Shown here piece after piece: positions 40,209-50,990 of a stretch of DNA of 64,000 nucleotides. The stretch covers positions 2,542,001-2,606,000 of the forward strand of contig NZ_AP019309.1 in assembly GCF_003925875.1 (NCBI RefSeq), written 5' to 3'. The DNA comes from Intestinibaculum porci. GTDB taxonomy: Bacteria > Bacillota_I > Bacilli_A > Erysipelotrichales > Coprobacillaceae. The position numbers were made by a program, and so were the translations under genes. Within the stretch, counting starts at the first letter, position 1; every line of letters starts with the position of its first letter. The notes under the pieces are model-generated. The model was not told the DNA's origin. It made no database searches and saw only the letters and a program-made list of their open reading frames with translations.

Positions 40209-41507
40209 CTACTTACGAATATACCCGTGATACTCTTTACGAGTCAGGATACTTCTGATTTGTCGGATTGTCTCTAAAGCCACTCCGGCAACGATAATTA
40301 ACCCGGTACCACCAAGTGATAACGCGTTAGACGACGTTGCAGTCCATACAACAGGTACAATAATAGGGATTGCAGCGATAATTGTCAAGAACAAAGCGCC
40401 AACAACTGTAATTCTATTTAAAACTGTACCAATATATTTCTTTGTATCAGTCCCTGGACGGATGTCTGGGATTGCGGCTCCGCTCTTTTTGAGGTCTTCA
40501 GAAATCTTCTTTGCATCAATTTGTAAGTTACAATAGAAGAATGTGAAGAAGACGATCATCAGAACATAGAGAATGAATCCAACAGGCTTCTGGTAATTTA
40601 AGATATCATCAATCATCTGCGTTGTTTTCGTTGAGCTCATAAAACTAATGATCGTTCTTGGAGCCGCTAAAACAGAAGCAGCGAAGATAACTGGGATTAC
40701 CGATGAAGAGTTGATCTTGATTGGCATATGCGTATCTTCTTTAGTATGCATTACCGTCATTGTATTGGTTGCATAGAAGATTGGGATCTTACGAACCGCA
40801 CCTTCAGAATACACAACGAAAATCATGATTGCTAAATATGCTAAAACGAAGAGAATATACCATAAGATACTTGTAACGGCGGTATAAGTTGTCTTATACG
40901 AAACCATTGTATCATAAGTTGTGATAAATTGGTTAGGTAAATTTGCAACGATTCCGGTAAAGATTAATAATGAAGTCCCATTACCAACCCCTTTGATCGT
41001 AATACGATCACCGATCCACATCGCAAACATGGAACCAGCTGCCATCACCACAACGACATATACATAAATCCAAGGTTTAGAACTTGTTAAAATACCATAA
41101 CCTTTATCAAATGCATATGTTAATGATCCACCCTGGATCGCTGCTAAGAATAAAGTCAGATATCTTGTGACTTTATCCTTTTTCTTTTTACCGACGTTCC
41201 CTTCTTTCTGCCATCTCGCGAGTGTAGGGATGACATCCATAGAAAGTAATTCGATAATGATTGACGCAGTGATGTAAGGTGAAACACCTAATGAGAAGAG
41301 GGAGAATCTTTCAAGAGTCCCCCCACCAAGCATATTCATAATTCCGAAGATCCCGCTTGAAGTTGCACTTTGCGAGATGGCATCCGCATTGATATATGGT
41401 ATCGTGATCGCTGCCCCTAAACGGAATACAAATAACATACCTAGCGTAAAGACGACCTTTCTACGAAGCTCGCCTTTCTTAAATACTTCTTTTAAGAAGG
41501 TAATCAA
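40209..41507 (-). CDS. secY: Protein translocase subunit SecY
   Basis: 432 residues with ten predicted membrane helices. N-terminal KKGELRRKVVFTLGMLFVFRLGAAI, plug and pore segments (ITASIIIELLS, MWIGDRITIKGVGNGTSLLIF), the C-terminal GLIIVAGVALETIRQI. Core of the Sec channel. It begins one base after the rplO stop codon. Confidence 0.98.
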   Translation of the reverse strand: MITFLKEVFKKGELRRKVVFTLGMLFVFRLGAAITIPYINADAISQSATSSGIFGIMNMLGGGTLERFSLFSLGVSPYITASIIIELLSMDVIPTLARWQKEGNVGKKKKDKVTRYLTLFLAAIQGGSLTYAFDKGYGILTSSKPWIYVYVVVVMAAGSMFAMWIGDRITIKGVGNGTSLLIFTGIVANLPNQFITTYDTMVSYKTTYTAVTSILWYILFVLAYLAIMIFVVYSEGAVRKIPIFYATNTMTVMHTKEDTHMPIKINSSSVIPVIFAASVLAAPRTIISFMSSTKTTQMIDDILNYQKPVGFILYVLMIVFFTFFYCNLQIDAKKISEDLKKSGAAIPDIRPGTDTKKYIGTVLNRITVVGALFLTIIAAIPIIVPVVWTATSSNALSLGGTGLIIVAGVALETIRQIRSILTRKEYHGYIRK

Positions 41508-41508
41508 T

Positions 41509-41949
41509 TTAGATCACCTCAGTTTTTCCACCTGCAGCTTCGATGGCGCTTGCAGCTGACTTAGAGAACTTGTTAGCCTTAACAGTTAAAGCAACTGTTA
41601 ATTCACCGTTACCTAAGATTTTTAAGCCATCTAATTCTTTCTTAACTAAACCAGCGTTCATTAATGCTTCTAAATCAACAACTGAGTTAGCTTCAAATCT
41701 GTTTAAGTCTTTAACGTTTACAATTGCATATTCTTTTCTGTTCACATTAGTGAAACCACGTTTTGGAATACGCATGAATAATGGAGTCTGTCCACCTTCA
41801 AAACCAGGTTTCTTTCCTCCGCCGCTACGTGCGCCCTGACCTTTCTGACCTCTACCAGAAGTCTTACCAGTTCCAGAGCTTGTACCACGTCCGACACGTT
41901 TTCTTTCTTTACGTGCACCATCAGTGTAGTGTAATTCGTGTAATTTCAT
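41509..41949 (-). CDS. rplO: 50S ribosomal protein L15
   Basis: 146 residues: [37 protein letters not shown] is the glycine/arginine-rich L15 start; [18 protein letters not shown] follows. Late-assembly 50S protein. Confidence 0.98.
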   Translation of the reverse strand: MKLHELHYTDGARKERKRVGRGTSSGTGKTSGRGQKGQGARSGGGKKPGFEGGQTPLFMRIPKRGFTNVNRKEYAIVNVKDLNRFEANSVVDLEALMNAGLVKKELDGLKILGNGELTVALTVKANKFSKSAASAIEAAGGKTEVI

Positions 41950-41964
41950 TGACGAAAGTACCTC

Positions 41965-42147
41965 CTAGTCTTCTTTTGTCACTGTTACTAAATGAGCGAC
42001 CGCTCTAATCATACCCTGAGTATAAGCATTGTCTTCTCTTTCAACAGTTTTGTGCATTTTGTTTAAACCTAAGGCTTTCAGAGTCGCCTTCTGGTTTTTC
42101 TTAGCACCAATTGGGCTCTTAGTAAGAGTAATTGATAATTTTGCCAT
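41965..42147 (-). CDS. rpmD: 50S ribosomal protein L30
   Basis: 60 residues from ATG 42147 (MAKLSITLTKSPIGAKK), preceded by GGAGGAG. The frame is open further upstream, but that part runs into rpsE and carries no ribosome binding site. The end MIRAVAHLVTVTKED fits L30. Confidence 0.97.
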   Translation of the reverse strand: MAKLSITLTKSPIGAKKNQKATLKALGLNKMHKTVEREDNAYTQGMIRAVAHLVTVTKED

Positions 42148-42160
42148 TATAAGCTCCTCC

Positions 42161-42721
42161 TTATCCGTAGATTTCTTCAACAGTCTTATCTCTTAAAGCA
42201 GCAACCTGTTCAGCTGTTTTCATAGTAGCTAAACCAGCCATTGTAGCTCTAACCATGTTGATTGGTGTTCTTGAACCAATACATTTAGATAAGATATCAG
42301 TATAACCAGCTAATTCGACAACGGCACGAACTGGACCACCGGCGATGATCCCAGTACCTTTTGATGCAGGTCTTAAGAATACATAACCAGAACCGTATAC
42401 ACCCTTAATTTCATGAGGGATTGTACCATTCTTAATTGAAACTGTAATTAAGTTCTTCTTAGCAGCTTCGCTTGCTTTTCTGATTGCATCAGGTACTTCG
42501 TGAGCTTTACCAGTACCGAAGCCAACACGACCCTTACGGTCACCAATAACGACCAGGGCAGCAAAACGCATTTTACGACCACCTTTTACTACTTTAGTAA
42601 TACGGTTAATAGTAACTACACGTTCTTCGAATTCTTTCTGTTCTCTTGGTCTTCTTTTCTGGTTGTTTCTTCTTCTGCGACCATTATTCTGACCATTTTC
42701 TCTTGGTTTACGCGCTTCCAT
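42161..42721 (-). CDS. rpsE: 30S ribosomal protein S5
   Basis: 186 residues. An N-terminal Arg/Asn-rich extension ([23 protein letters not shown], longer than in most species) precedes the double-stranded-RNA-binding-like domain ([28 protein letters not shown]) and the C-terminal [16 protein letters not shown]. It monitors decoding fidelity. Confidence 0.98.
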   Translation of the reverse strand: MEARKPRENGQNNGRRRRNNQKRRPREQKEFEERVVTINRITKVVKGGRKMRFAALVVIGDRKGRVGFGTGKAHEVPDAIRKASEAAKKNLITVSIKNGTIPHEIKGVYGSGYVFLRPASKGTGIIAGGPVRAVVELAGYTDILSKCIGSRTPINMVRATMAGLATMKTAEQVAALRDKTVEEIYG

Positions 42722-42735
42722 TCTTTAACCTCCTA

Positions 42736-43089
42736 CTAAAATTTCAGTCCAGCTTCTCTAGCTGCTTCAGCTAAAGCCTGTACTCTACCGTGATATACAT
42801 ATCCACCACGATCGAATACGACGTGATCGATATTTGCTGCTAATGCTCTTTTAGCGATTTCAGCACCGACTTTTTTCGCTGCTTCAATATTTGATCCGTT
42901 TTCTAATTTCATTTCAACAGAATTTGCTGATGCTAATGTTTTACCATTAACATCATCAATAATCTGCGCATGAATATTCTTATTAGAACGGAAAACATTT
43001 AATCTTGGACATTCTGGAGTACCAGAGATTTTCTTACGTACTCTTAAATGACGTCTTTTACGTACGTCATTGCGTGACATTTTTGCCAT
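42736..43089 (-). CDS. rplR: 50S ribosomal protein L18
   Basis: 117 residues: [35 protein letters not shown] and [27 protein letters not shown]. It binds 5S rRNA with L5. GGAGG lies upstream of ATG 43089. Confidence 0.98.
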   Translation of the reverse strand: MAKMSRNDVRKRRHLRVRKKISGTPECPRLNVFRSNKNIHAQIIDDVNGKTLASANSVEMKLENGSNIEAAKKVGAEIAKRALAANIDHVVFDRGGYVYHGRVQALAEAAREAGLKF

Positions 43090-43123
43090 GACTTATTTCC
43101 TCCTTTTATAAGATTGCTGCTAA

Positions 43124-43669
43124 TTATTTCTTACCAGCAGTCTTACCTTCTTTTCTAATAATATGTTCATCAACATATTTAATACCTTTTCCTTTGTAAG
43201 GTTCAGGTTTCTTGACAGCGCGGATAGACGCTGCAACTTCGCCGACTCTTTCTTTAGAGATACCAGATACCTTGATCTGAGTCGCGCTAGGGCATTCTAC
43301 TTTGACACCCTCTTCAATGTCCATTTCTACTGGATGAGAGAAACCAACATTTAAAACTAATTTGTTACCTTTCATCTGAGCACGGTAACCAATACCAACG
43401 ATTTCTAAGTTCTTTTCGAAACCGTTTTTAACGCCTTCAACCATGTTAGCGATTAATGCTCTAGTTGTACCATGTAACTGTTTAGTATGTTTTGCATCGT
43501 TTGCACGAACGCATTTCACTTCATTACCTTCAACATTGACAGTAATTAAATCACTGAACTGTCTAGATAATTCTCCCTTAGGGCCTTTCACTGTGACAGT
43601 ATGATCAGCAGCGACATTAACTGTTACATCTTCAGGTACATTGATGACTTTTAAACCAATACGAGACAT
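43124..43669 (-). CDS. rplF: 50S ribosomal protein L6
   Basis: 181 residues with the two-fold L6 repeat; TVKGPKGELSRQF at the N terminus and EPYKGKGIKYVDEHIIRKEGKTAGKK at the end. Located near the factor-binding site of the 50S subunit. Confidence 0.98.
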   Translation of the reverse strand: MSRIGLKVINVPEDVTVNVAADHTVTVKGPKGELSRQFSDLITVNVEGNEVKCVRANDAKHTKQLHGTTRALIANMVEGVKNGFEKNLEIVGIGYRAQMKGNKLVLNVGFSHPVEMDIEEGVKVECPSATQIKVSGISKERVGEVAASIRAVKKPEPYKGKGIKYVDEHIIRKEGKTAGKK

Positions 43670-43696
43670 CGTATTACCTCCTGTTTATTTTTGTTT

Positions 43697-44089
43697 TTAC
43701 CAGATATAAGCTAATACTTCTCCGCCAATTTTCTTAGCTCTAGCTTCTTTATCAGTCATAAGCCCTTGAGAAGTTGATAAGATGACAATACCTAAACCAT
43801 TTAATACCTTAGGAATTTCATTCACCTTAGCATACTGACGTAAACCTGGTTTAGAAACTCTCTTTAAACCAGTGATTACTCTTTCATTACCTTTGTATTT
43901 TAAAGTGATCACGATATTTTTGTGAACACCTTCACCTTCGATTCTATATCCGCTGATAAAACCTTCATTCTTTAAGATTTCAGCTAAAGCAACTTTAGTC
44001 TTAGAAGTAGGGATTGATACTTCTTCATGTTTCTGCTGATTAGCATTACGGATTCTTGTTAACATATCTGCAATAGGATCGTTTACCAT
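43697..44089 (-). CDS. rpsH: 30S ribosomal protein S8
   Basis: 130 residues: [22 protein letters not shown] and the C-terminal [32 protein letters not shown] primary 16S-binding protein and, in E. coli, the translational repressor of the spc operon. Confidence 0.98.
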   Translation of the reverse strand: MVNDPIADMLTRIRNANQQKHEEVSIPTSKTKVALAEILKNEGFISGYRIEGEGVHKNIVITLKYKGNERVITGLKRVSKPGLRQYAKVNEIPKVLNGLGIVILSTSQGLMTDKEARAKKIGGEVLAYIW

Positions 44090-44122
44090 TTGCTTGTCCT
44101 CCTTCCTGGGATATCTAACTTA

Positions 44123-44308
44123 TTACCAGCTTGCTTTCTTTACACCAGGAATTTCGCCCTTGTAAGCTAATTCTCTGAAGCAAATTCTACAAAGCTTGAA
44201 CTTTCTCATTACTGAGTGTGGACGTCCACAACGTTCGCATCTAGTATATTCACGAACTGCGAACTTCTGAGGACGCTGCTGTTTAATCTTCATTGATGTT
44301 TTTGCCAT
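44123..44308 (-). CDS. rpsN: 30S ribosomal protein S14, zinc-binding type
   Basis: 61 residues with C-x2-C...C-x2-C (CERCG, CRICF), the short zinc-containing form typical of Gram-positives. Located between rplE and rpsH. Confidence 0.98.
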   Translation of the reverse strand: MAKTSMKIKQQRPQKFAVREYTRCERCGRPHSVMRKFKLCRICFRELAYKGEIPGVKKASW

Positions 44309-44324
44309 AGTTTACTTTGTCCTC

Positions 44325-44864
44325 CTACTTAGCAAAAGGCATACCTAATTCAGTTAATAATGCTAAACCTTCTTCATCGCTCTTAGCAGTAGTAACGAAT
44401 ACAATATCCATACCTCTTAATCTGTTGACCTTATCGAAATCGATTTCAGGGAAGATCAACTGTTCCTTAACACCTAAAGTGTAGTTACCTCTACCATCGA
44501 AAGAGTTCTTAGGAACACCTCTGAAGTCACGTACACGTGGTAAAGAGATAGAGATTAATTTATCCATGAATTCATACATTCTTTCGCCACGTAATGTAAC
44601 TTTACATCCAATTTCCTGGCCTTCACGAATCTTGAAACCAGCGATTGATTTCTTAGCTTTTGTGATGATTGGTTTCTGACCAGAAATTAATGTTAATTCT
44701 TCTACAGCTTCGTCTAATAACTTAGAGTTATTAACAGCGTCACCAACACCGATGTTGATCACGATTTTTTCCATCTTAGGAAGCTGCATTACTGAAGAAT
44801 AGTTGAACTTTGACATTAAGTTCTTACTGATTTCGTTTTTATAACGTTCCTGTAATCTGTTCAT
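44325..44864 (-). CDS. rplE: 50S ribosomal protein L5
   Basis: 179 residues: [70 protein letters not shown]. It binds 5S rRNA and contacts P-site tRNA and S13. Confidence 0.98.
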   Translation of the reverse strand: MNRLQERYKNEISKNLMSKFNYSSVMQLPKMEKIVINIGVGDAVNNSKLLDEAVEELTLISGQKPIITKAKKSIAGFKIREGQEIGCKVTLRGERMYEFMDKLISISLPRVRDFRGVPKNSFDGRGNYTLGVKEQLIFPEIDFDKVNRLRGMDIVFVTTAKSDEEGLALLTELGMPFAK

Positions 44865-44878
44865 TGTTGCCTCCTAGA

Positions 44879-45205
44879 TTATTTCTTTTTATTTTCTTTT
44901 AAGGCTTCACCAGTAGCTTTATTCACTCTGTATTTCTTGCCGTTTTCATCAAATTTATAACCAATCTTAACGATGGCTTGTGCTTTAGTGTCATAGTAAG
45001 CAACATTTGAAGCATCGATTGGTGCTTCGATATGCTGGATACCACCTTCAGGATCAGCCTGAGATGGTTTGATGTGTTTTGTTACTTTGTTTACATCTTC
45101 AACTACGACTCTGTTTTTGTCATGTAAGATTTTTAAGATTTCGCCAGTTTTGCCTTTTTCGCTACCAGCGATGACCATAACTGTATCACCAACACGTAAT
45201 TTCAT
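44879..45205 (-). CDS. rplX: 50S ribosomal protein L24
   Basis: 108 residues with the KOW motif (RVGDTVMVIAGSEKGKTGEILKI). One of the initiators of 50S assembly. Between rplN and rplE. Confidence 0.98.
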   Translation of the reverse strand: MKLRVGDTVMVIAGSEKGKTGEILKILHDKNRVVVEDVNKVTKHIKPSQADPEGGIQHIEAPIDASNVAYYDTKAQAIVKIGYKFDENGKKYRVNKATGEALKENKKK

Positions 45206-45216
45206 CTTATTTCCTC

Positions 45217-45585
45217 CTATAATACTTCAGGAGCTAATGATACGATTCTCATGAAATCTGCATCTCTTAACTCTCTCGCAACAGGGCCAAAAATACGAGT
45301 ACCTCTTGGTGAGTTATCATCTTTAATTAATACACATGCATTATCATCAAATGAAATATGTGAACCATTTGGACGGTGTAAACCATATCTAGTTCTTACG
45401 ATGACAGCTTTAACAACTTCACCTTTTTTTACTGTACCACCTGGAGCAGCCTGTTTTACTGTAGCAACAACGACATCCCCGATGTTGCTTGTTTTTCTAG
45501 TTGAACCACCAAGGTTTCTAATTACTAATACTTCCTTAGCGCCTGTATTATCAGCGACTTTTAATCTTGTTTCGTTCTGGATCAT
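45217..45585 (-). CDS. rplN: 50S ribosomal protein L14
   Basis: 122 residues: [48 protein letters not shown]. It lies at the subunit interface and contacts 16S helix 14. Confidence 0.98.
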   Translation of the reverse strand: MIQNETRLKVADNTGAKEVLVIRNLGGSTRKTSNIGDVVVATVKQAAPGGTVKKGEVVKAVIVRTRYGLHRPNGSHISFDDNACVLIKDDNSPRGTRIFGPVARELRDADFMRIVSLAPEVL

Positions 45586-45609
45586 TTGAGGGACCTCCTT
45601 TCAGAAGAA

Positions 45610-45870
45610 TTAAATGATTTCTGCCTTCTTAACGATTTCTACTAAACGGAAACGCTTTGTTGCAGATAATGGTCTTGTAGCCATAATCTTAACGATATCA
45701 CCAACATGTGCTTCATTATTTTCATCATGAGCATGGAATTTAGTAGATGATTTCATACGTTTGCCATAGATTTTATCCTGTTTATGTGTTTCTACAAGAA
45801 CAGTGATTGTTTTATCCATTTTAGTAGAGATGACTGTTCCAGTTAAAACTTTACGGTTATTTCTTTCCAT
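45610..45870 (-). CDS. rpsQ: 30S ribosomal protein S17
   Basis: 86 residues from ATG 45870 ([24 protein letters not shown]). AGGAG lies at a proper distance from this ATG, while the ATG two codons earlier is only two bases from it. OB-fold primary 16S-binding protein; the end is [14 protein letters not shown]. Confidence 0.97.
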   Translation of the reverse strand: MERNNRKVLTGTVISTKMDKTITVLVETHKQDKIYGKRMKSSTKFHAHDENNEAHVGDIVKIMATRPLSATKRFRLVEIVKKAEII

Positions 45871-45881
45871 CTTCATCTCTC

Positions 45882-46076
45882 CTATTTTTCTAATTCTCTT
45901 TCTCTAATAACAGTTTTGATCTTAGCGATAGATTTTCTTACTTCTTTAATACGAGCAGTGTTTTCTAACTGGCCAGTAGCCTGCTGAAATCTCAAACTGA
46001 ATAATTCTTTTTTGAACTCCTCAACTTTTTTGTTAAGTTCAGGAGTTTCGATATTTCTAATATCTGCGACTTTCAT
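45882..46076 (-). CDS. rpmC: 50S ribosomal protein L29
   Basis: 64 residues, two helices: [40 protein letters not shown]. It sits at the tunnel exit next to L23. The gene lies 3 bases after rplP. Confidence 0.98.
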   Translation of the reverse strand: MKVADIRNIETPELNKKVEEFKKELFSLRFQQATGQLENTARIKEVRKSIAKIKTVIRERELEK

Positions 46077-46079
46077 GAC

Positions 46080-46490
46080 TTACTCACCTTTCTTAACGAT
46101 TTTACATCTGATAGGTAACTTATGAGATGCAAGTCTTAATGCTTCTCTAGCGATTTCTTCGCTGACGCCGCCAACTTCGAACATCACTCTGCCCTGTTTA
46201 ACAACAGCTACCCATTCTTCTGGAGAACCTTTACCTGAACCCATACGGACTTCCAAAGGCTTCTTAGTCTTTGCTAAGTGTGGGAAGATTCTGATCCATA
46301 CCTGACCCTGACGGTCCATTTCACGGTTGATTGCGATACGGGCAGCTTCGATCTGTCTTGAAGTGATCCAAGCACCATCTAAAGCAACTAAACCATATTC
46401 ACCAAAAGCGACATAAGATCCGCCTTTAGTTTTTCCTTCATATTTAATTCTATGAGGTCTTCTATATTTTGTTCTCTTAGGCATTAACAT
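46080..46490 (-). CDS. rplP: 50S ribosomal protein L16
   Basis: 136 residues, [14 protein letters not shown]..., [35 protein letters not shown] inside the end of rpsC lies 10 bases from ATG 46490, so the MLMPKR start is kept over the Met at residue 3. It organises the A-site region of the 50S. Confidence 0.97.
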   Translation of the reverse strand: MLMPKRTKYRRPHRIKYEGKTKGGSYVAFGEYGLVALDGAWITSRQIEAARIAINREMDRQGQVWIRIFPHLAKTKKPLEVRMGSGKGSPEEWVAVVKQGRVMFEVGGVSEEIAREALRLASHKLPIRCKIVKKGE

Positions 46491-46492
46491 GA

Positions 46493-47146
46493 TTATTTGT
46501 CCTCCTTTACTTTGCCAGGAAGAATTTCTCCCTTACAAATCCAGACTTTAACACCAAGCTTGCCGTAAGTTGTATTGGCTTCTGCAGTAGCATAATCGAT
46601 GTCTGCTCTTAATGTATGAAGAGGTACGACACCTTCAGAATAACCTTCAGCTCTGGCCATATCAGCACCGCCTAAACGACCTGAAACTGAAGTTTTGATA
46701 CCTTTAGCACCAGCGCGCATAGCTGACTGAATAGCTCTCTTCTGAACAGTACGGAAAGACGCACGGTTTTCTAACTGTTCAGCGATTCTCTTAGCTACTA
46801 ATGTAGCGTTAGTGTCTGCGTTCTTGATTTCTACAACGTTGATGTAAACCTGTTTACCACCAACTAATTTAACAACTTCTTTTCTTAAAGCATCGATAGC
46901 TTCGCCACCTTTACCGATGACAACACCAGGTCTAGATGTATGAACGAAGATATTGATTCTCTTTTTAGATCTTTCGATATCGATCTTTGCAACATATGCT
47001 CTAGCTAATTTTTCCTGAAGGAAGTTACGAATTTTTAAATCTTCATGAAGTAATGTTGCGAAATTTTTGTTATCTGCATACCATCTTGAACTCCAATCGC
47101 GGTTAACACCAACACGGAATCCTACTGGACTTACTTTCTGACCCAT
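46493..47146 (-). CDS. rpsC: 30S ribosomal protein S3
   Basis: 217 residues: [25 protein letters not shown] domain with [17 protein letters not shown], and the C-terminal [14 protein letters not shown]. It forms part of the mRNA entry channel. Confidence 0.98.
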   Translation of the reverse strand: MGQKVSPVGFRVGVNRDWSSRWYADNKNFATLLHEDLKIRNFLQEKLARAYVAKIDIERSKKRINIFVHTSRPGVVIGKGGEAIDALRKEVVKLVGGKQVYINVVEIKNADTNATLVAKRIAEQLENRASFRTVQKRAIQSAMRAGAKGIKTSVSGRLGGADMARAEGYSEGVVPLHTLRADIDYATAEANTTYGKLGVKVWICKGEILPGKVKEDK

Positions 47147-47157
47147 CTTTCTTCCTC

Positions 47158-47490
47158 CTATCTTTCTTCAACCACAGCAGTGATGTGGCATGTTCTCTTT
47201 AAGATCTGAGTTCCCTGACCTTTTGCTTTAGCACGGAATCTCTTTAATGTTGGACCTTCATCAACATAAATTTCTTTTAATACTAATTTATCTTTATCTG
47301 CACCTTCATTATGTTCTGCATTTGCTGCAGCAGATTTAATAACCTTGATAATAGCAGGTGTAGCAGATTTATTCGTATATTCAAGAATCCCTAAGGCTTC
47401 CTTGACACTCTTGCCTCTTACTAAGTCTACGACTAATCTGGCTTTTTGAGCAGATACACGAATGTTTTTAGCTTGCGCTCTTGCTTCCAT
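47158..47490 (-). CDS. rplV: 50S ribosomal protein L22
   Basis: 110 residues: [26 protein letters not shown], and the extended tip [27 protein letters not shown], which lines the peptide exit tunnel and bears on macrolide binding. Confidence 0.98.
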   Translation of the reverse strand: MEARAQAKNIRVSAQKARLVVDLVRGKSVKEALGILEYTNKSATPAIIKVIKSAAANAEHNEGADKDKLVLKEIYVDEGPTLKRFRAKAKGQGTQILKRTCHITAVVEER

Positions 47491-47507
47491 GTTCTATCCT
47501 CCTCAAA

Positions 47508-47780
47508 TTATCCTTTGGCATCTGTATCGCCATGGCCTTTGAATGTTCTTGTAGGAGCGAATTCTCCTAACTTATGACCAACCATGTCTTCAGTTACATA
47601 AACTGGGATATGTTCTCTTCCATTGTATACTGCGAATGTATGTTCAATGAACTGAGGGAAGATTGTAGAACGTCTTGACCAAGTCTTGATGACTTCTTTT
47701 TTGCCTGAAGCGTTTAATGCTTCCACTTTTTTCATTAAGTGTTCATCAACGAAAGGCCCTTTTTTCAAACTTCTTGCCAT
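47508..47780 (-). CDS. rpsS: 30S ribosomal protein S19
   Basis: 90 residues: [64 protein letters not shown]. Head protein of the 30S subunit that contacts S13. Confidence 0.98.
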   Translation of the reverse strand: MARSLKKGPFVDEHLMKKVEALNASGKKEVIKTWSRRSTIFPQFIEHTFAVYNGREHIPVYVTEDMVGHKLGEFAPTRTFKGHGDTDAKG

Positions 47781-47797
47781 GTTTTCTTCTCCTCCTC

Positions 47798-48631
47798 TTA
47801 TTTACCGTTTCTTCTACGTACGATTAATTTAGTAGAATGTTTCTTATTATTTCTAGTCTTAACACCCATAGCTTTTTTACCCCAAGGAGTAAGTGGTGCT
47901 TTACGACCGATTGAAGTTTTACCTTCACCACCACCATGAGGGTGATCGTTAGGGTTCATAACAGAACCACGAACTGTAGGTCTGATACCTTTCCAGCGAT
48001 TACGACCAGCTTTACCGATGTTAACTAATGAATGGTCTTCATTACCAACTTCACCGACTGTAGCACGGCAAACTTTAAGGAATTTTCTTACTTCACCAGA
48101 TGATAATCTGACAGTAACATATTTTCCTTCAAAACCTAAGATCTGAGCAGAAACACCTGCACTACGTGCAATCTGTCCACCCTTACCAGGATGCATTTCA
48201 ATATTGTGGATTAATGTACCTTCAGGCATGTTACCCATCTGTAATGCGTTACCAGTTACGATATCGGCTTCATCACCAGAAATGATTGTAGCCCCAACCT
48301 GTAATCCTTTAGGAGCTAAGATATATCTCTTTTCCCCATCAACATAATGAATTAATGCGATGTTTGCAGAACGGTTTGGATCGTATTCGATGGTAGCGAC
48401 CTTACCAGGTACACCATCTTTATTTCTTTTGAAATCGATAATTCTATATTTTCTCTTATGTCCGCCACCATGATGTCTAGTAGTGATCTGACCCTGGTTG
48501 TTACGGCCACCTTTTTTACTAACAGTAGTTAATAAAGACTTTTCTGGTTTCTGACTAGTAATTTCGTCTTTTGTCAGAGCAGTCATATTTCTACGACCGT
48601 TAGTGACTGGCTTATAAGCTTTAATAGCCAT
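47798..48631 (-). CDS. rplB: 50S ribosomal protein L2
   Basis: 277 residues: [42 protein letters not shown], and the conserved [23 protein letters not shown] loop whose His is close to the peptidyl transferase centre. A 56-base gap precedes it after rplW. Confidence 0.98.
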   Translation of the reverse strand: MAIKAYKPVTNGRRNMTALTKDEITSQKPEKSLLTTVSKKGGRNNQGQITTRHHGGGHKRKYRIIDFKRNKDGVPGKVATIEYDPNRSANIALIHYVDGEKRYILAPKGLQVGATIISGDEADIVTGNALQMGNMPEGTLIHNIEMHPGKGGQIARSAGVSAQILGFEGKYVTVRLSSGEVRKFLKVCRATVGEVGNEDHSLVNIGKAGRNRWKGIRPTVRGSVMNPNDHPHGGGEGKTSIGRKAPLTPWGKKAMGVKTRNNKKHSTKLIVRRRNGK

Positions 48632-48687
48632 GTGTATATCCTCCTTAATGAATATCTGGGACGAGTATTTCCCAATAAGTGATCAGA

Positions 48688-48981
48688 TTATTCTTCTTCG
48701 CCGAATAAATCGATCTTGTTATCAGCTGCTAAGCTGACAATTGCTTTCTTTCTCTTGTTAGTCTTACCAACATAACGACCAACTCTCTTAGTCTTTGCGC
48801 GAACGTTCATTGTGTTTACTGAAGTAACCTTTACATTGAACATTGCTTCAACAGCCTGTTTGATTTCAGTCTTGTTAGCATTAACATCAACATCGAAAGT
48901 ATATTTATTTTCATCTTGAATTAACTTTAAAGATTTTTCAGTTAAGACAGGTTTCTTTAATACATCAGTAATGTGTGCCAT
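48688..48981 (-). CDS. rplW: 50S ribosomal protein L23
   Basis: 97 residues: [50 protein letters not shown]. Docking site for trigger factor and SRP at the tunnel exit. The ATG overlaps the rplD stop (TAATG). Confidence 0.98.
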   Translation of the reverse strand: MAHITDVLKKPVLTEKSLKLIQDENKYTFDVDVNANKTEIKQAVEAMFNVKVTSVNTMNVRAKTKRVGRYVGKTNKRKKAIVSLAADNKIDLFGEEE

Positions 48982-49604
48982 TATGCAAGTACCTCCTCAA
49001 CAGCTTTGATTGCTGCTTCAGTCATAAATAAGTTTGTGCTGTTTAAAACATCATAAACATTTAAGTGTTTAGCATCTAATAATTTAACGTTTGGTAAGTT
49101 TCTTGCAGATAAAGCAACGTTTTCGTTGATTTCATCAACGACGATTAATGCTTTTCTAGGAGTTTCGAATGCATTCATGACTTCAACCATGTTTTTCGTT
49201 TTCTTTGTATCGAAAGCTAAAGCATCTAAAGCAGTGAATTCATTGTCAATTAACTTCTGAGATAATGCACTTCTTAATGCAAGTCTTCTTACTTTTCTGT
49301 TTAATTTGAATTTATAGCTTCTAGGAGTAGGACCGAATACAGTTCCGCCGCCTACCCACTGTGGAGCACGCGTAGAACCCTGTCTAGCTCTACCAGTACC
49401 TTTCTGTCTCCAAGGTTTCTTACCGCCGCCTCTAACTTCTGAACGACCTTTTACCTTATGAGTACCCTGTCTTAATGAAGCTCTCTGTAGTAATACCATA
49501 TCAAAGATTGCCTGATTGTTTGGTTCAATTCCAAATACAGCATCGTTTAATTCGATTTCGCCAACATTTTCAGCTTTCTGATTTAATAATGCAACTTTTG
49601 CCAT
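48981..49604 (-). CDS. rplD: 50S ribosomal protein L4
   Basis: 207 residues from ATG 49604 ([19 protein letters not shown]), with GGAGG 8 bases upstream; the frame is open into a longer, unsupported start. [34 protein letters not shown] is the tunnel loop. In E. coli, L4 also regulates this operon. Confidence 0.97.
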   Translation of the reverse strand: MAKVALLNQKAENVGEIELNDAVFGIEPNNQAIFDMVLLQRASLRQGTHKVKGRSEVRGGGKKPWRQKGTGRARQGSTRAPQWVGGGTVFGPTPRSYKFKLNRKVRRLALRSALSQKLIDNEFTALDALAFDTKKTKNMVEVMNAFETPRKALIVVDEINENVALSARNLPNVKLLDAKHLNVYDVLNSTNLFMTEAAIKAVEEVLA

Positions 49605-49627
49605 GTGTGTTTCCTCCTTCCGCTTCA

Positions 49628-50317
49628 TTATTCAGCAGCATCTGCTGCTTTTGCGTATGAAACTAATGTCTTAGCTTCATTAACCTTTCCATTTGCTTTG
49701 ACTGCTGAGTGTACAACAACTAAACCTTTTTTAGGTCCAGGTACTGAACCAGAGATTAATAATACATTTCTTTCTGGATCAACAGCAACGATTTCAAGAT
49801 TCTGAACTGTTCTTGTAACATGTCCATACTGACCAGGTAATTTCTTACCAGGAGCGATTCTATTTGGGGCAATTGGACCCATTGAACCAGCATGTCTGTG
49901 GTTAGGACCACCACCATGAGCCATTGGTGTACGCTGATAACCAAATCTCTTGATTGTACCAGTGTATCCGTGACCTTTACTAGTTCCCTGTACGTCAACG
50001 ATTTCGCCTGCTGCGAATTCGTCAACTTTTACTTCCTGTCCTACTTCATAACTCATCATTTCGTCATAACGAAATTCTTTGATGAAGCGCTTAGGAGCAG
50101 TGTTTGCTTTAGCAACGTGTCCAAGTTCTGGCTTGTTTGCTAATTTTTCTCTTTTGTCTTCGAAACCTACCTGAATTGCGTTGTAGCCATCAGTTTCAGT
50201 TGTCTTTTTCTGTAAAACAACGTTAGGAGTTGCTTCAACAACAGTAACTGGCACTAAACGTCCATCAGTAGTGAAAACCTGAGTCATACCGATCTTACGG
50301 CCTAAGATTCCTTTCAT
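49628..50317 (-). CDS. rplC: 50S ribosomal protein L3
   Basis: 229 residues: [54 protein letters not shown]...RHAGSMG. Early assembly protein near the peptidyl transferase centre. Confidence 0.98.
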   Translation of the reverse strand: MKGILGRKIGMTQVFTTDGRLVPVTVVEATPNVVLQKKTTETDGYNAIQVGFEDKREKLANKPELGHVAKANTAPKRFIKEFRYDEMMSYEVGQEVKVDEFAAGEIVDVQGTSKGHGYTGTIKRFGYQRTPMAHGGGPNHRHAGSMGPIAPNRIAPGKKLPGQYGHVTRTVQNLEIVAVDPERNVLLISGSVPGPKKGLVVVHSAVKANGKVNEAKTLVSYAKAADAAE

Positions 50318-50338
50318 GAGTTACACCTCTTACCTTTC

Positions 50339-50647
50339 TTATAACTTAATTTCAATATCCACACCAGAAGGTAATTCTAAACGTGTTAATACGTCTACAG
50401 TTTCTGGGGTTGGGTTTACAATATCGATTAGTCTCTTATGAGTTCTGATTTCAAACTGTTCACGAGAATCTTTGAAATTATGAACAGCTCTTAAGATTGT
50501 ATAAACTTCTCTTTCAGTTGGAAGTGGTACTGGACCAACGACCTGTGCACCTGACTTTTTCGCAGCTGCGACAATCTTTTCTGCTGAATCATCTAAGATC
50601 TTGTGATCGAATGATTTCAATCTAATTCTGATTTTGTTGTTTGCCAT
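50339..50647 (-). CDS. rpsJ: 30S ribosomal protein S10
   Basis: 102 residues: [61 protein letters not shown]. First gene of the S10-spc-alpha run; NusE function in transcription antitermination is known for this protein. GGAGG lies at 50656-50660. Confidence 0.98.
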   Translation of the reverse strand: MANNKIRIRLKSFDHKILDDSAEKIVAAAKKSGAQVVGPVPLPTEREVYTILRAVHNFKDSREQFEIRTHKRLIDIVNPTPETVDVLTRLELPSGVDIEIKL

Positions 50648-50776
50648 GATTTGTTCCTCCTTTGTCTATTTGTTAGACAACGCTCCGAACGAATTACCTG
50701 AAGCACCCTTCCGTTCATGACAACGGCTATCAGCGTTTCAGCAACCTCGCACATCTTCGCGTTTCACAACGAGGCT
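50648..50776 (-). ncRNA. Structured 5' leader of the S10 superoperon
   Basis: About 120 nt of leader with three potential stems on the minus strand: CCTCG/CGAGG near the start (about 50743-50772), GAACG/CGTTC in the middle, and TTGTCTA/TAGACAA (50662-50680), which ends one base before the GGAGG of rpsJ. No known leader family was tested; position and folding suggest control of initiation or autoregulation. Confidence 0.55.
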
Positions 50777-50805
50777 AGTATACAAAAAATCAGGACCCAT
50801 TGCAA
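50777..50805 (-). promoter_or_regulatory. Promoter of the S10-spc-alpha superoperon
   Basis: TTGCAA (50800-50805), 17-base spacer ending TTG, TATACT (50777-50782) on the minus strand. Confidence 0.8.
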
Positions 50806-50966
50806 GCACTTTTTTACAATATTTTTATTTTTTTGCCCTTTTCTTCATACTTTTTAATTTTTGCCATTGTAATCGTTTTCATTAAAATATTTTTTCTGAA
50901 CCCTGTTTTTCTCAGCCTCTATTATTTCTTATTTCAAATTGTATACAAGAAAGCAATCATCATTCA

Positions 50967-50975
50967 TGCTATACT
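50967..50975 (+). promoter_or_regulatory. Extended -10 promoter of the GIY-YIG gene
   Basis: TGCTATACT (TGN plus TATACT). The predicted transcript would begin only a few bases before ATG 50991, so it may be nearly leaderless. Confidence 0.5.
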
Positions 50976-50990
50976 TTCCTTGGTGATCCT

